Below are positions 1 to 8,990 of a stretch of 64,000 nt of DNA, piece after piece. The DNA is from CAIZQW01 sp942493055 (GTDB taxonomy: Bacteria; Verrucomicrobiota; Kiritimatiellia; RFP12; UBA1067): positions 4,526,001 through 4,590,000 of the forward strand of contig OW818680.1 in NCBI GenBank assembly GCA_942493055.1, in the 5' to 3' direction. The notes under the pieces were generated by a model, which was not told where the DNA came from, ran no database searches, and was given only the letters and a program-made list of their open reading frames with translations. Each line of letters starts with the position of its first letter. Position 1 is the first letter of the stretch. Position numbers and translations under genes: made by a program.

Positions 1-1386
1 GGCATCGCCTCAGAATTTTATGATGGCGTGGCGAAGGCCTACAAGACAAACTATGTCCGGAGTTTTGAGCCGCACGTCGGCAAGCAGGTCTTCGAGCAGT
101 TGCTAACGGCTGCTGGTGTGACCGTGGTTTACAATGAAAAACTCGACCGCACCTCCGGCAAGGGCGTGACCCTGGAGGGCAAGCGGATCAAGGCCATCAC
201 GATGCTCAGCGGTAAGACCTACTCCGGCAAGATGTTCATTGATGCGACGTACGTCGGCGACCTGATGGCTGCGGCAGGTGTGACCTATACGGTCGGACGC
301 GAGCCCGAAAGCCAGTACGGCGAAGATATGGCTGGCGTGCGGCGCGGGGACACGAACCCGCGCGTCCACTACAGACAGAAGGATAAGGATCACTTCATCA
401 AGGATGTGGACCCTTATGTGAAGCCGGGTGACCGTAGCAGTGGACTGCTGCCTCATATTCACAAGATCGAGGGTCTCAAGAATGGCCAGGGCGACAAGAA
501 GATTCAAGCCTTCAACTACCGCGTCTGCCTCACGACCAACCCTGAGAACCGCATCCCCCTTGAAAAGCCTGCGGGCTATCGCGAAAGCGATCACGAACTG
601 CTGCTGCGCAACTTCGATGCGGGCGACCTGCGCCTGCCTGCGCTCATCGAACCGTTGGCTGGCGGGCAGAAGGTCGACTGGAACAACATGCACGCCGTCG
701 GCTCGGATTATCCGGGCGCGAACTGGGAGTATCCTGAAGCCAGTTACGAGCTCCGCCGCGAGATTGAGCAGGCGCATGAAACCTATATCCGCGGCTTTCT
801 CTGGACGATGGCGAACCATCCGCGCGTGCCGGAGGAGATCCGCAAGAGGACCGCGACCTACGGCTTGCCCAAGGATGAATTCACGGACAACAACGGCTGG
901 CCGTGGATGATCTACATCCGCGAGGCGCGGCGCATGGTGGGCGACTACGTCATGACACAGCTCGACTGCGAAGGCAAACGCGCTGCTCCTGATCCGGTGG
1001 GACTGGGCTCCTTCGGCATGGACTCGCATGTGGTCCAGCACTTTGTTACCGAGCGTGGCTTTTGTATCAGTGACGGCGTGATCTGGCGCGTGCCGCCCAA
1101 GCCCTATGGCATTTCCTATCGCTCGATCATCCCGCCTAAGGGCCAGTGCGAAAATCTCTTCTCTTCAATCTGCCTCTCCGCATCGCATGTGGCGCACGGT
1201 TCGATCCGCATGGAGCCGGTCTTCATGGCGTTGAGCCAGAGTGCGGCCATCGCAGCCGGGCTGGCCATGGATAAGAACGTGAGCGTGCAGGAGGTGCCTT
1301 ATCCGGCGCTGCTGGAGAGGCTCGAAAATGCCAAACAAATCGTGAGACTGGAAGCGCAGACAAAATCGAGGAGCCCTAAAAAGTGA
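1..1386 (+). CDS. FAD-dependent oxidoreductase, 5'-truncated by window edge
   Basis: The frame is open from base 1, so the N-terminal Rossmann FAD-binding half lies upstream; about 461 codons are visible. The visible part matches the FAD_oxidored (PF12831-like) family: a segment around residues 76-100 reads as the conserved FIDATYVGDLMAAAGV block followed by VGREPES and YGEDMAGV, and the C-terminal part has the usual SHVAHGSIRMEPVFMALSQS type motif near a second flavin contact. Members are common in PVC and Bacteroidetes carbohydrate loci and are thought to oxidise small or sugar-derived substrates, but the substrate is not known. The stop codon overlaps the start of the next gene (TGATG), which suggests translational coupling and co-transcription with the secreted beta-helix protein. 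A GTG at base 28 is not a credible start, since homology-like sequence continues upstream of it. Confidence 0.8.
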   Translation, partial: GIASEFYDGVAKAYKTNYVRSFEPHVGKQVFEQLLTAAGVTVVYNEKLDRTSGKGVTLEGKRIKAITMLSGKTYSGKMFIDATYVGDLMAAAGVTYTVGREPESQYGEDMAGVRRGDTNPRVHYRQKDKDHFIKDVDPYVKPGDRSSGLLPHIHKIEGLKNGQGDKKIQAFNYRVCLTTNPENRIPLEKPAGYRESDHELLLRNFDAGDLRLPALIEPLAGGQKVDWNNMHAVGSDYPGANWEYPEASYELRREIEQAHETYIRGFLWTMANHPRVPEEIRKRTATYGLPKDEFTDNNGWPWMIYIREARRMVGDYVMTQLDCEGKRAAPDPVGLGSFGMDSHVVQHFVTERGFCISDGVIWRVPPKPYGISYRSIIPPKGQCENLFSSICLSASHVAHGSIRMEPVFMALSQSAAIAAGLAMDKNVSVQEVPYPALLERLENAKQIVRLEAQTKSRSPKK

Positions 1387-3233
1387 TGAACGCGTTGACG
1401 GCAATTCTTCTTGTATCGGCCTGTACAGTGCGTGCAGCAGAGTACCACGTCTCACCTGCTGGCCAGGACAACAATGCGGGGACGGAACAAAAACCGTTCA
1501 GGACGATCTCGGCTGCGGCTCTCGTGGCGCAGCCAGGCGACACGGTCACTGTGCATGAGGGGATCTATCGCGAACGGGTCAACCCGCCACGCGGCGGCAC
1601 CTCCGAGTCGAAGCGCATCGTCTACCGGGCCGCCCCAGGAGAAAAGGCGGTGATTACAGGTTCGGAGATCATCAAGCAGTGGCAGAAGATCCAGGAGGAT
1701 CTCTGGAAGGTTGTGATCCCGAATACGTTCTTCAACGGCTTCAACCCCTACAACGATGTCATCGGTGGCGAATGGTATGGAACGCCGCGTGGCGGCTTTA
1801 ACCGGCATTCAGGGGCGGTCTACCTGAATGGCGCATGGCTGGATGAAGCGCGCGAACTTGCTCACGTATTGAAGTTAGCGCATGGCCGACCACTCTGGTA
1901 TGCTGAAGTGGACAAAGAAAACACCACGATCTGGGCGCAGTTCAAGGGTGTTGATCCGAACGCGGAGAACGTCGAGATCAACGTGCGCCAATCCGTCTTC
2001 TACCCTTCAGAGCCGGGGCGCAACTACATCACGGTACGCGGCTTCACGATGCGCCAGGCTGCCACGCCGTGGTCCGGGGCGATGTCCGAGCAGGTCGGAC
2101 TGCTTGGCACCCACTGGAGCAAGGGTTGGATCATCGAGGAGAACACCATCAGTTACTCGATGAACACCGGCATCACCCTCGGCCGTTACGACCTCGGACG
2201 CTACAACATAACCATGCCGCCCGTGACTGCGCCGGGCTTTGTCACCTCCTGCGAGCTGGCGCTTCAGCACGGCTGGTCCAAGGAGACCATCGGCAGCCAC
2301 GTGGTGCGCAGCAACCGGATCTCGCACTGCGAGAAGAACGGCATCCACGGCAGCCTCGGCGGGATATTCAGCACGATCGAGGGCAACATCATCCATGATA
2401 TCGCGGTCAAGGGGTGGATCGGCGGACCCGACGTAGCTGGGCTCAAGCTGTTGGGCTCACTGGATACAGTGATCAAGAACAACCACATCTACCGTTGCGA
2501 AGGCTTTGGGGGCATCTGGCTGGACTGGATGGCTCAGGGGCCGCGTGTCACCGGCAACCTGCTGCACGACAACAGAAACGATCTCTTTATGGAGGTGGAT
2601 CATGGTCCGTTCCTGATCGACCATAATCTCTTCCTCTCGGGTGCCTCGGTGCGCGACTGGTCGCAGGGCGGGGCTTATGCACACAACCTCATCACCGGGA
2701 AGATCGAAGCCCGCGATGAACGCCGGGAGACGCCCTTTTTCGCGCCGCATACAGTGGCGGAGATGCGGCTGTCCGATATCAAAAAAGCCGACCGCCGGTT
2801 CTACAACAACCTCTTCGCGGGAGGCAGCGGCACGACCGCCTTCACTAAATGGGCCGCCACGTTGCAAGCCAGCGGCAATGTCTATCTGGCGGGTGCCAGC
2901 CCGAGCACCAACGAAAGCGGGGCCGTTGTCAACCCGGAATTCAAGCCGGACATCAAACTGGCCGAAGGCCCTGATGGCGAGTGGTGGCTCGACATGGCAG
3001 TCGATCCCGCCTGGCTATCTGCGCAGCCCCGTCCACTCGTCACCACTGAGTTGCTTGGTAAGGCCGTGGTTCCCAACGCATCCTTCGTGCATCCCGACGG
3101 CACGCCTTGCCGGCTCGACAAAGATTATTTTAAAGACCTGAGAAACGTCGGCAATCCCACGCCCGGGCCGTTCGAGTTCACGGCAGGCTTGAAACTTCGT
3201 CGCAAGGTCTGGCCAATAACGGTGATGGAATGA
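1386..3233 (+). CDS. Secreted right-handed parallel beta-helix protein (DUF1565/pectate-lyase fold)
   Basis: About 615 residues. The start chosen is the ATG that overlaps the upstream stop (TGATG); a GTG one codon earlier is equally in frame. Residues 1-18 form a signal peptide (hydrophobic NALTAILLVSA, then a cleavage-like VRAAE). The mature N-terminus begins with YHVSPAGQDNNAG and PFRTISAA, then PGDTVTVHEGIYRE, the classic entry into a DUF1565/right-handed beta-helix. Repeated rungs follow (ITVRGF, IIEENTISYS, VVRSNRISHC, TIEGNIIHDI, VIKNNHIYRC, VTGNLLHDN, LIDHNLFLSG). Such proteins bind or cleave polysaccharide, or coat the surface. No catalytic lyase triad can be assigned by eye, so enzymatic activity is open. 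Its neighbours point to polysaccharide use. Confidence 0.8.
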   Translation: MNALTAILLVSACTVRAAEYHVSPAGQDNNAGTEQKPFRTISAAALVAQPGDTVTVHEGIYRERVNPPRGGTSESKRIVYRAAPGEKAVITGSEIIKQWQKIQEDLWKVVIPNTFFNGFNPYNDVIGGEWYGTPRGGFNRHSGAVYLNGAWLDEARELAHVLKLAHGRPLWYAEVDKENTTIWAQFKGVDPNAENVEINVRQSVFYPSEPGRNYITVRGFTMRQAATPWSGAMSEQVGLLGTHWSKGWIIEENTISYSMNTGITLGRYDLGRYNITMPPVTAPGFVTSCELALQHGWSKETIGSHVVRSNRISHCEKNGIHGSLGGIFSTIEGNIIHDIAVKGWIGGPDVAGLKLLGSLDTVIKNNHIYRCEGFGGIWLDWMAQGPRVTGNLLHDNRNDLFMEVDHGPFLIDHNLFLSGASVRDWSQGGAYAHNLITGKIEARDERRETPFFAPHTVAEMRLSDIKKADRRFYNNLFAGGSGTTAFTKWAATLQASGNVYLAGASPSTNESGAVVNPEFKPDIKLAEGPDGEWWLDMAVDPAWLSAQPRPLVTTELLGKAVVPNASFVHPDGTPCRLDKDYFKDLRNVGNPTPGPFEFTAGLKLRRKVWPITVME

Positions 3234-3369
3234 TGGAAGACAGGCGCGTCTTTTGCGACCTTGCAATTAGATTGAATAAGATGAAGTTTTTAACTTGAGC
3301 ACACATGGAACATCTGCCAAAATAAAAGCCACTGATAAGAATGGGTTATTAAAAACAGACGAGGTGTAC

Positions 3370-5523
3370 ATGAGTATGAAAAAAAAACAGCAAGTACGAA
3401 CCGTAACACTGATGGCTGCCGTAATCGGGGGTCTTTTTTTCGCCGCCACTCCGGTCAGCGCGCTGAATAACACTGGCTTTGAGCTGCCGGATAAAGGCGA
3501 TACCGGCTATGAGTATGCGCCGGCTGGAGCAACATGGGGTTTCAGCGCAAAGGCGGGCCTATCCGGTCCGAACGCACCCTGGAAATGCGCCAGCACCTCG
3601 CCAGATCCCCTTGGCAACCAGTTTGCCTATCTTCAGTATGATGCCAGTATTACCCAGGACATGAGCGGTCTTGTCATCGGCGCCACCTACGATCTGAATT
3701 TTTTTGAGGCTTATCGCACTGAAAAGCTCCCCGGCAATGATCTGTCAGTGATTCTGGATGAGGGGCTGCCCACTGCTGTGACACTCTACAACAACAGCAA
3801 TGTGACCAATCAAACATGGATGTTGCGGAGGACCGCGCGTTTTGTCGCGTCAAAGACCTCCTACATACTGACCTTCCGTTCCACGAATCCGTTGGGAGGA
3901 ACTGCCGACCGTACCACCCTCATTGACGGGGTGGTGCTGCTGATGGTAGATCCTCAGCCGATCACCTATGTGAAGATCACCAATGATGCGGATTGCGATA
4001 TCACCGTGTTTAAAAACTACACCCACAAACTGGATTTCGGCCTGGGCACCCCCGGGGCACTGATCAACGGGGTCCAGTTCGCTGCCTACAATAACGCGGC
4101 TAACGGCACTCTGAACTTCAGCCGTTCGGTCTCTTCCGGTACGCCCACCGACCACGCTGGCAACACCCCTCCCGGAGTCTCTGGTAATCTGGCTAACCTG
4201 ATGCGGGATATGTATTACAACAACGCTAATGCGGCCGGGGGGACAACCACCTGGACGCTGAGCGGACTCACTGCAGGCGTCATCTATGACGTACGCATCT
4301 ATGTCCGGCAGTGGGGCACTAGCGCCTCCCGGCTGGCAACCCTTGTCTTTGACCCGGACGGCGCCGGACCGGTCTCCAACTCGACGGCGGTGGTCAGTGA
4401 AGACGATGCCACGTCAGTCGGGATGGTGGCTGCGACTGATGCCTACTATATCAACTACCGCTTCACCGCCGTGACTGGCGAGAATCTCGTGATTACGGCC
4501 ATTCAGCACAATGCAAACAACTCCTGGCACCTCTACGGGATGAGTTGCGAGCAGGTCCAGCCGACCCTGAAAGTCATGTATCCTGCAGATGAAGGAGTCG
4601 GTATGTTAGTCAACGCCGATCTAATGGCGACCTTCAGCGCGTATGTGGTGAAAGGAACCGGCAATATTATCCTCAGGCGGAGCAGCGATGACAGTGTGGT
4701 GGAAACGATTGATGTGAACAGCGCCGCCGTCACAGTCAACAATGCCCAGGTGACCCTCAATCCCTCCAGCAATTTAGAGACGAATACCAGCTACTATGTC
4801 GAGATGGATGGGGGTGCGTTCATCGATCATGCCGACCGCAGCTGCCCCGCAGTCACAGGGAACTCCAGGTGGAATTTCACCACGATGACCGATATCATCT
4901 CCTTTGTTAAGATCACCAATGATGCGGACTGTGATATCCGGGCGAATAAGAACTATACCCACAAACTGGACTTTGGACTGGGTACCCCGGGCGCCCTGAT
5001 CAACGGGGTCCAGTTTGATGCCTACAACAAAGCGGCCAACGGCACGCTGAACTTCACCCGTGCGGCCGCTTCAGGAGCGCTTGACGATAATGTCGGCAAT
5101 GCTGGGACTGGTGTCTCCGGTGCGCTGGTCAATCTGATGACGGATATGTATTACAACGGCAACTGTGCCGCTGGCGGGACAACGACGTGGACGCTGAGCG
5201 GGCTCACGCCGGGAGCCTATTATATCACCCGCATCTATGTCAGGCAATGGGCAACTGGCACTCGGACAGAGACGATCGTCTTCGACCCGGATGGCCCCGG
5301 CCCCCTGTCGCATACGGTGGCGCAGCTCAACGAAGACAATGCCACCTCGGTGGGCATGCCTGCGGCGAACACGGCCTATTACATCAACTACCCATTTAGA
5401 GCCGTGGCCGGGCAGAATCTCGTGATCACCGTCACACAGCACGTGTATAACGGCTCTTGGCATCTTTACGGGCTTACGAATGAAAGGCTCCCGTCGGCTG
5501 GGACGAGAATTTGCTTTCAATAA
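3370..5523 (+). CDS. Secreted multidomain beta-sandwich protein with a duplicated ~195-residue module
   Basis: Start at ATG 3370 is preceded by a GAGGTG ribosome site at 3361-3366 and gives a signal peptide (basic MSMKKKQQVR, then a hydrophobic stretch ending PVSA). An earlier in-frame TTG at 3295 has no such support. Order: an N-terminal carbohydrate-binding-like domain (NNTGFELPDKG onwards), a first module starting YVKITNDADCD, a Big_5-like Ig segment (about residues 395-505), then a second copy of the same module starting FVKITNDADCD. The two copies share long runs such as NYTHKLDFGLGTPGALINGV and VRQW. No enzyme motif is visible; an adhesin or glycan-binding role is inferred. There is no PEP-CTERM, Por or LPXTG signal at the C-terminus, and the final residues run in the overlap with the next gene, so the protein may have lost its original end. 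Confidence 0.7.
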   Translation: MSMKKKQQVRTVTLMAAVIGGLFFAATPVSALNNTGFELPDKGDTGYEYAPAGATWGFSAKAGLSGPNAPWKCASTSPDPLGNQFAYLQYDASITQDMSGLVIGATYDLNFFEAYRTEKLPGNDLSVILDEGLPTAVTLYNNSNVTNQTWMLRRTARFVASKTSYILTFRSTNPLGGTADRTTLIDGVVLLMVDPQPITYVKITNDADCDITVFKNYTHKLDFGLGTPGALINGVQFAAYNNAANGTLNFSRSVSSGTPTDHAGNTPPGVSGNLANLMRDMYYNNANAAGGTTTWTLSGLTAGVIYDVRIYVRQWGTSASRLATLVFDPDGAGPVSNSTAVVSEDDATSVGMVAATDAYYINYRFTAVTGENLVITAIQHNANNSWHLYGMSCEQVQPTLKVMYPADEGVGMLVNADLMATFSAYVVKGTGNIILRRSSDDSVVETIDVNSAAVTVNNAQVTLNPSSNLETNTSYYVEMDGGAFIDHADRSCPAVTGNSRWNFTTMTDIISFVKITNDADCDIRANKNYTHKLDFGLGTPGALINGVQFDAYNKAANGTLNFTRAAASGALDDNVGNAGTGVSGALVNLMTDMYYNGNCAAGGTTTWTLSGLTPGAYYITRIYVRQWATGTRTETIVFDPDGPGPLSHTVAQLNEDNATSVGMPAANTAYYINYPFRAVAGQNLVITVTQHVYNGSWHLYGLTNERLPSAGTRICFQ
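3967..5490 (+). repeat. Intragenic duplication (two ~585-base modules separated by an Ig-like spacer)
   Basis: Bases 3967-4550 and 4904-5490 encode near-identical modules; nucleotide identity is visibly high over long stretches (for example both contain the codons for NYTHKLDFGLGTPGALI and for YYINY). The spacer at about 4551-4903 encodes a different Ig-like domain. This is an in-frame gene-internal duplication rather than a mobile element. Confidence 0.85.
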
Positions 5524-7042
5524 GGCACCGCAAATCACGAAAACAAACATAAAACCCCTGGCAACCTGCCTGCTTCTTTGCGCTCAAACGTTTGCCGCTA
5601 CGGCTGACAAACCCAACATCGTGTTGATTCTTGCGGACGATCTGGGGTTCGGTGACATCGGCTGCTACGGTGCGACGAAGGTGAAGACGCCGAACATCGA
5701 CAAGCTCGCCACGCAGGGTAGACGGTTTGTTGATGCGCACGCCGCCTCGTCCGTGTGCACGCCATCGCGTTATGCGCTGCTCACGGGCGAGTATCCTTTC
5801 CGGCGCAATCTGTGGGGGCCGGTGATGAATCCAAGCCCGCTGGTTGTGGATGTCAAGCAGATGACTGTCGCGAGCCTGCTCAAGTCCCAGGGTTATGCGA
5901 CGGCTTGCTTCGGCAAATGGCATCTCGGCTTTGGCGATCATCCGAAGCCAGACTGGAACCAGGACTTGAAGCCCGGGCCTCTGGAGCTGGGCTTTGATCA
6001 TTACTTCGGCATTCCGGTCGTGAGCAGTCATCCGCCGTTCGTCTGGGTGGAAGATCACCGTGTCGTCGGCCTGGATCCCAAAGACCCGTTGAAATATGGC
6101 GGTGTGCCACCCACCCAATTGTATCCTGACAAAATGATGAAGCCAGGCATGTCAGGCGCGAAAGCAGCGCACGATCTCTATCGCGATGACGAGCTCGGCA
6201 CCACACTCACGGAGAAGTCGCTCACGTGGATGCGCGCCCACGCAAAGGAGCCGTTCTTCCTCTACTTCGCGACGCCACACATTCACCACCCCTTCACGCC
6301 CGGCGCGAAGTTTAAGGGCAGCAGTGGAGCCGGTATCTACGGCGACTATATCCAGGAGTTCGACTGGATGGTGGGCGAAGTGATGCGCACGCTCGATGAA
6401 GTCGGACTTCGAGAGCATACGCTTGTCATCGTCACCAGCGACAACGGCGGCATGCTGAACCGGGGCGGTCAGGAGGCGGTCAAGCTCGGGCACCGACTCA
6501 ACGGCGATTGGCTGGGCTTCAAGTTCGACGCTTGGGAAGGCGGGCATCGCGTGCCGTTCATCGCGCGCTGGCCCGGAAAAATCGCCTCCGGCAGCGTCTC
6601 CGGTCAGCTCATCAGCCATGTCGATTTTCTGGCGTCCTTCGCGGCGTTGCTGGGCGTTAAGCACACGGGCCGCGACAGCCTGAACGTGTTGTCCGCGTGG
6701 CTCGGTGAACCTGGAGTGTCTTCGCGAGATGAACTCGTCGTCTCTCCCAGCCACAAAAGCCATCTCTCGCTACGGCAGGGCGATTGGTTTTACATCCCCG
6801 CGCGTGGTGGCGGCGGCTTTAAAGGCAGCAAGGTGGGTGATCACGATCTTGGCGGCCCGGCCGCACTTAAATTTGCTGGCGAGGTGAACAGCGATGTGGA
6901 AGACGGCACGTTCAAAGCCGATGCGCCGGACGAACAGCTCTATAACCTCGCCTCTGATCCGCATCAAACCAAGAACGTCGTGCGCGCACATCCTGACATC
7001 GCCGCGCGCATGAAGGCGCGGCTTAACGCACTTCATCAGTGA
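5480..7042 (+). CDS. Secreted formylglycine-type sulfatase (CTPSR motif) with abnormal start region
   Basis: A family S1 arylsulfatase. The PNIVLILADDLGFGDIG metal-binding block follows the signal peptide, and SVCTPSRYALLTGEY contains the C-x-P-S-R signature whose cysteine becomes formylglycine. GKWHLGF and SDNGG motifs are also present. The start is odd. The only in-frame ATG (5480) lies inside the preceding gene and has no ribosome site, giving 19 extra residues. The natural signal peptide (KTNIKPLATCLLLCAQTFAA, closely like the next gene's) is preceded by ACG at 5537-5539 where the paralogous gene has ATG. Either ACG is used, the gene starts at 5480 and secretion is impaired, or the start was lost by mutation. 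The substrate is unknown; the locus suggests sulfated polysaccharide. Confidence 0.85.
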   Translation: MKGSRRLGREFAFNKAPQITKTNIKPLATCLLLCAQTFAATADKPNIVLILADDLGFGDIGCYGATKVKTPNIDKLATQGRRFVDAHAASSVCTPSRYALLTGEYPFRRNLWGPVMNPSPLVVDVKQMTVASLLKSQGYATACFGKWHLGFGDHPKPDWNQDLKPGPLELGFDHYFGIPVVSSHPPFVWVEDHRVVGLDPKDPLKYGGVPPTQLYPDKMMKPGMSGAKAAHDLYRDDELGTTLTEKSLTWMRAHAKEPFFLYFATPHIHHPFTPGAKFKGSSGAGIYGDYIQEFDWMVGEVMRTLDEVGLREHTLVIVTSDNGGMLNRGGQEAVKLGHRLNGDWLGFKFDAWEGGHRVPFIARWPGKIASGSVSGQLISHVDFLASFAALLGVKHTGRDSLNVLSAWLGEPGVSSRDELVVSPSHKSHLSLRQGDWFYIPARGGGGFKGSKVGDHDLGGPAALKFAGEVNSDVEDGTFKADAPDEQLYNLASDPHQTKNVVRAHPDIAARMKARLNALHQ

Positions 7043-7068
7043 GTCAAACACAGGAACGCTTACCAACC

Positions 7069-8718
7069 ATGAAAACAACCATCACAACCCTGACAACCTG
7101 CCTGTTCCTCAGCGCCCAAGCGTTTGCGGCAGCTGAGGAGAGCCGTAGCGAAGCGAAGACAGCCGGAGGCAAACCCAACATCGTCGTCATCCTCGCCGAT
7201 GATCTCGGCTACGGCGATGTCCAGTGCTACAATCAGCAACGTGGCAAAATCCCGACGCCGAACATCGACCGCCTCGCCACGCAGGGCATGCGTTTCACGG
7301 ATGGTCATTCCTCCTCGGGGGTCTGTTCGCCCTCACGTTACACCTTGCTCACGGGACGATATCATTGGCGCACGCGCTTGCAGGGCGGCATCGTCGGCGC
7401 GTTTGAAGGGCCGTTGATCGCTCCGGACCGCATGACCATCGGCACGCTGGCGAAGCAGCAGGGGTATCGCACCGCCTGTATCGGCAAGTGGCATCTGGGC
7501 ATGGATTGGCCGATCACAAAGGATCAGCGCACGTTGCTTTCGCCTTCAACGCCGCCCGCCGATGAAGCTGCCAGGGCACAAAAGAAGGCCGTTGCTGCCG
7601 GAGCTGTCGCCACCGAACAGCAAATCGCTGCCTGGCGTGACATCTTTTCCAAGCCCATCGCGGGTGGCCCGATCACGCGGGGCTTTGATCTCTACTTCGG
7701 CACCAGCGTTCCCAACTGGCCGCCGTTTTGCTTCATCGAAAACGACCGGACAGTCGGGATTCCCTCGCAGTTTCTGCCGCGCGAATACATGGTTAAAAAT
7801 CAGGCGAGCCAGCAGGGGCCAGCCGTCAAGGATTGGAAGCTCGAAGGCATTTTGCCAGCACTCGGGGACCGTACGATCCAGTTCATCAACGAGTCTGTGA
7901 GTAAGAAGGAGCCCTTCCTCGTCTACATGCCGCTCACGTCGCCGCACACGCCGCTCGCCGTGACGCCAGAGTGGAAGGACAAGAGCGGTCTCAATTCCTT
8001 CGCTGATTTTGTGATGGAGACGGACGCGGTGGTGGGTCGCGTGCTGGATGCACTGGAGAAGAGCGGCGCAGCGGACAATACCCTTGTCATCTTCACCGCC
8101 GACAACGGCTGCGCACCTTACGTCGGTGCGAAGGAGCTGGAAGAGAAGGGCCACTATCCCAGCGGCCCGCTGCGCGGCTACAAGGCGGACGCCTGGGAAG
8201 GCGGACATCGCGTGGCGTTCATCGCGCGCTGGCCCGGTGTGGTGAAGGCTGGCACTGTTTGCAGCCAGCTCGTGTATCAAGCCGACTTCCTCCGCACCTT
8301 TGCCGATGTGTTTGGCGCGAAGCTGCCGGACAACGCAGGCGAGGACAGCTTCAGCCTCCTGCCACTCCTCAAAGGTGAAGACAAGCCGATCCGCGAGAAT
8401 GCCGTGAGCGCATCCATTAACGGCGCACCTGCTGTACGCAAGGGTTCATGGAAATATATTGCTGCGCCCGGCTCAGGCGGCTGGGGCTCAGGAGGCGATC
8501 AATCGCAACCCATCCAGCTCTACAACCTCGCAGACGACCTCGGCGAAACGAACAACCTTGTCGCCACGATGCCGGAGAAGGTTGCAGAAATGAAAGCCCT
8601 GCTGGAGAAGCTCATCACAGACGGACGCAGCACGCCCGGTGTGGCGCAGAAGAATGATGTCGAAGTCAAGCGTTACCCAGTCGAAGCCAGCGCGACACCC
8701 AAGAAGAAAAAGAAATAA
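7069..8718 (+). CDS. Secreted formylglycine-type sulfatase (CSPSR motif)
   Basis: About 549 residues from ATG 7069, which has AGGA at 7052-7055 upstream and opens a clean signal peptide (MKTTITTLTTCLFLSAQAFA). PNIVVILADDLGYGDVQC supplies the first metal ligands, SGVCSPSRYTLLTGRYHWR the formylglycine motif, GKWHLGM and FTADNGC the other conserved blocks. The C-terminus is a basic KKKKK tail. It lies 26 bases after the first sulfatase, with which it shares signal-peptide wording, so the pair probably arose by duplication and is co-transcribed. Activation would need an FGE or anSME encoded elsewhere; the FGE-like domains later in this window lack the catalytic cysteine pair. The exact sulfated sugar cannot be told. 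Confidence 0.92.
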   Translation: MKTTITTLTTCLFLSAQAFAAAEESRSEAKTAGGKPNIVVILADDLGYGDVQCYNQQRGKIPTPNIDRLATQGMRFTDGHSSSGVCSPSRYTLLTGRYHWRTRLQGGIVGAFEGPLIAPDRMTIGTLAKQQGYRTACIGKWHLGMDWPITKDQRTLLSPSTPPADEAARAQKKAVAAGAVATEQQIAAWRDIFSKPIAGGPITRGFDLYFGTSVPNWPPFCFIENDRTVGIPSQFLPREYMVKNQASQQGPAVKDWKLEGILPALGDRTIQFINESVSKKEPFLVYMPLTSPHTPLAVTPEWKDKSGLNSFADFVMETDAVVGRVLDALEKSGAADNTLVIFTADNGCAPYVGAKELEEKGHYPSGPLRGYKADAWEGGHRVAFIARWPGVVKAGTVCSQLVYQADFLRTFADVFGAKLPDNAGEDSFSLLPLLKGEDKPIRENAVSASINGAPAVRKGSWKYIAAPGSGGWGSGGDQSQPIQLYNLADDLGETNNLVATMPEKVAEMKALLEKLITDGRSTPGVAQKNDVEVKRYPVEASATPKKKKK

Positions 8719-8895
8719 GATCTATTCATGAGCCAGATAAATGAACACCTTTTGAGTTACCTTGGAAGTCACGGGGCCTGTACCGCATCAGAGTTGTAGG
8801 CAACTTTGTCGGCAACCGTGCAATAAAAGAAAGGGCAGCCCTTTTTCAAAAAGATGCTAACTGGAAACTTGACAGCTCCAGTCCTATTGAGTATG

Positions 8896-8956
8896 ATAAT
8901 CGCCAACTATCTTGGCATTTTTAGTCAATAATCGCCAACTAACACGGTGATTATTC
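8896..8956 (+). promoter_or_regulatory. Putative operator: direct-repeat plus dyad upstream of ATPase gene
   Basis: A perfect 14-base direct repeat ATAATCGCCAACTA occurs at 8896-8909 and 8928-8941. The second copy also forms a dyad with GGTGATTATT at 8946-8955. The same core, slightly altered (ATAACCGAAAAACTAT), stands as a dyad upstream of the second DUF4143 ATPase gene in this window (12240-12280). This looks like a conserved, possibly autoregulatory, site for this gene family; the regulator is not known. Confidence 0.5.
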
Positions 8957-8990
8957 GAAAACTGCGAACAACGGGTAGATGGGGAGATAT

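Noticed and set aside
103..1041. Long antisense open frame opposite the FAD oxidoreductase, and similar long antisense frames elsewhere (for example 14874-16421 and 21579-22775)
   Set aside because: They mirror G+C-rich sense codons of well-supported genes, have no ribosome sites, and read as Arg/His/Leu-rich low-quality protein.
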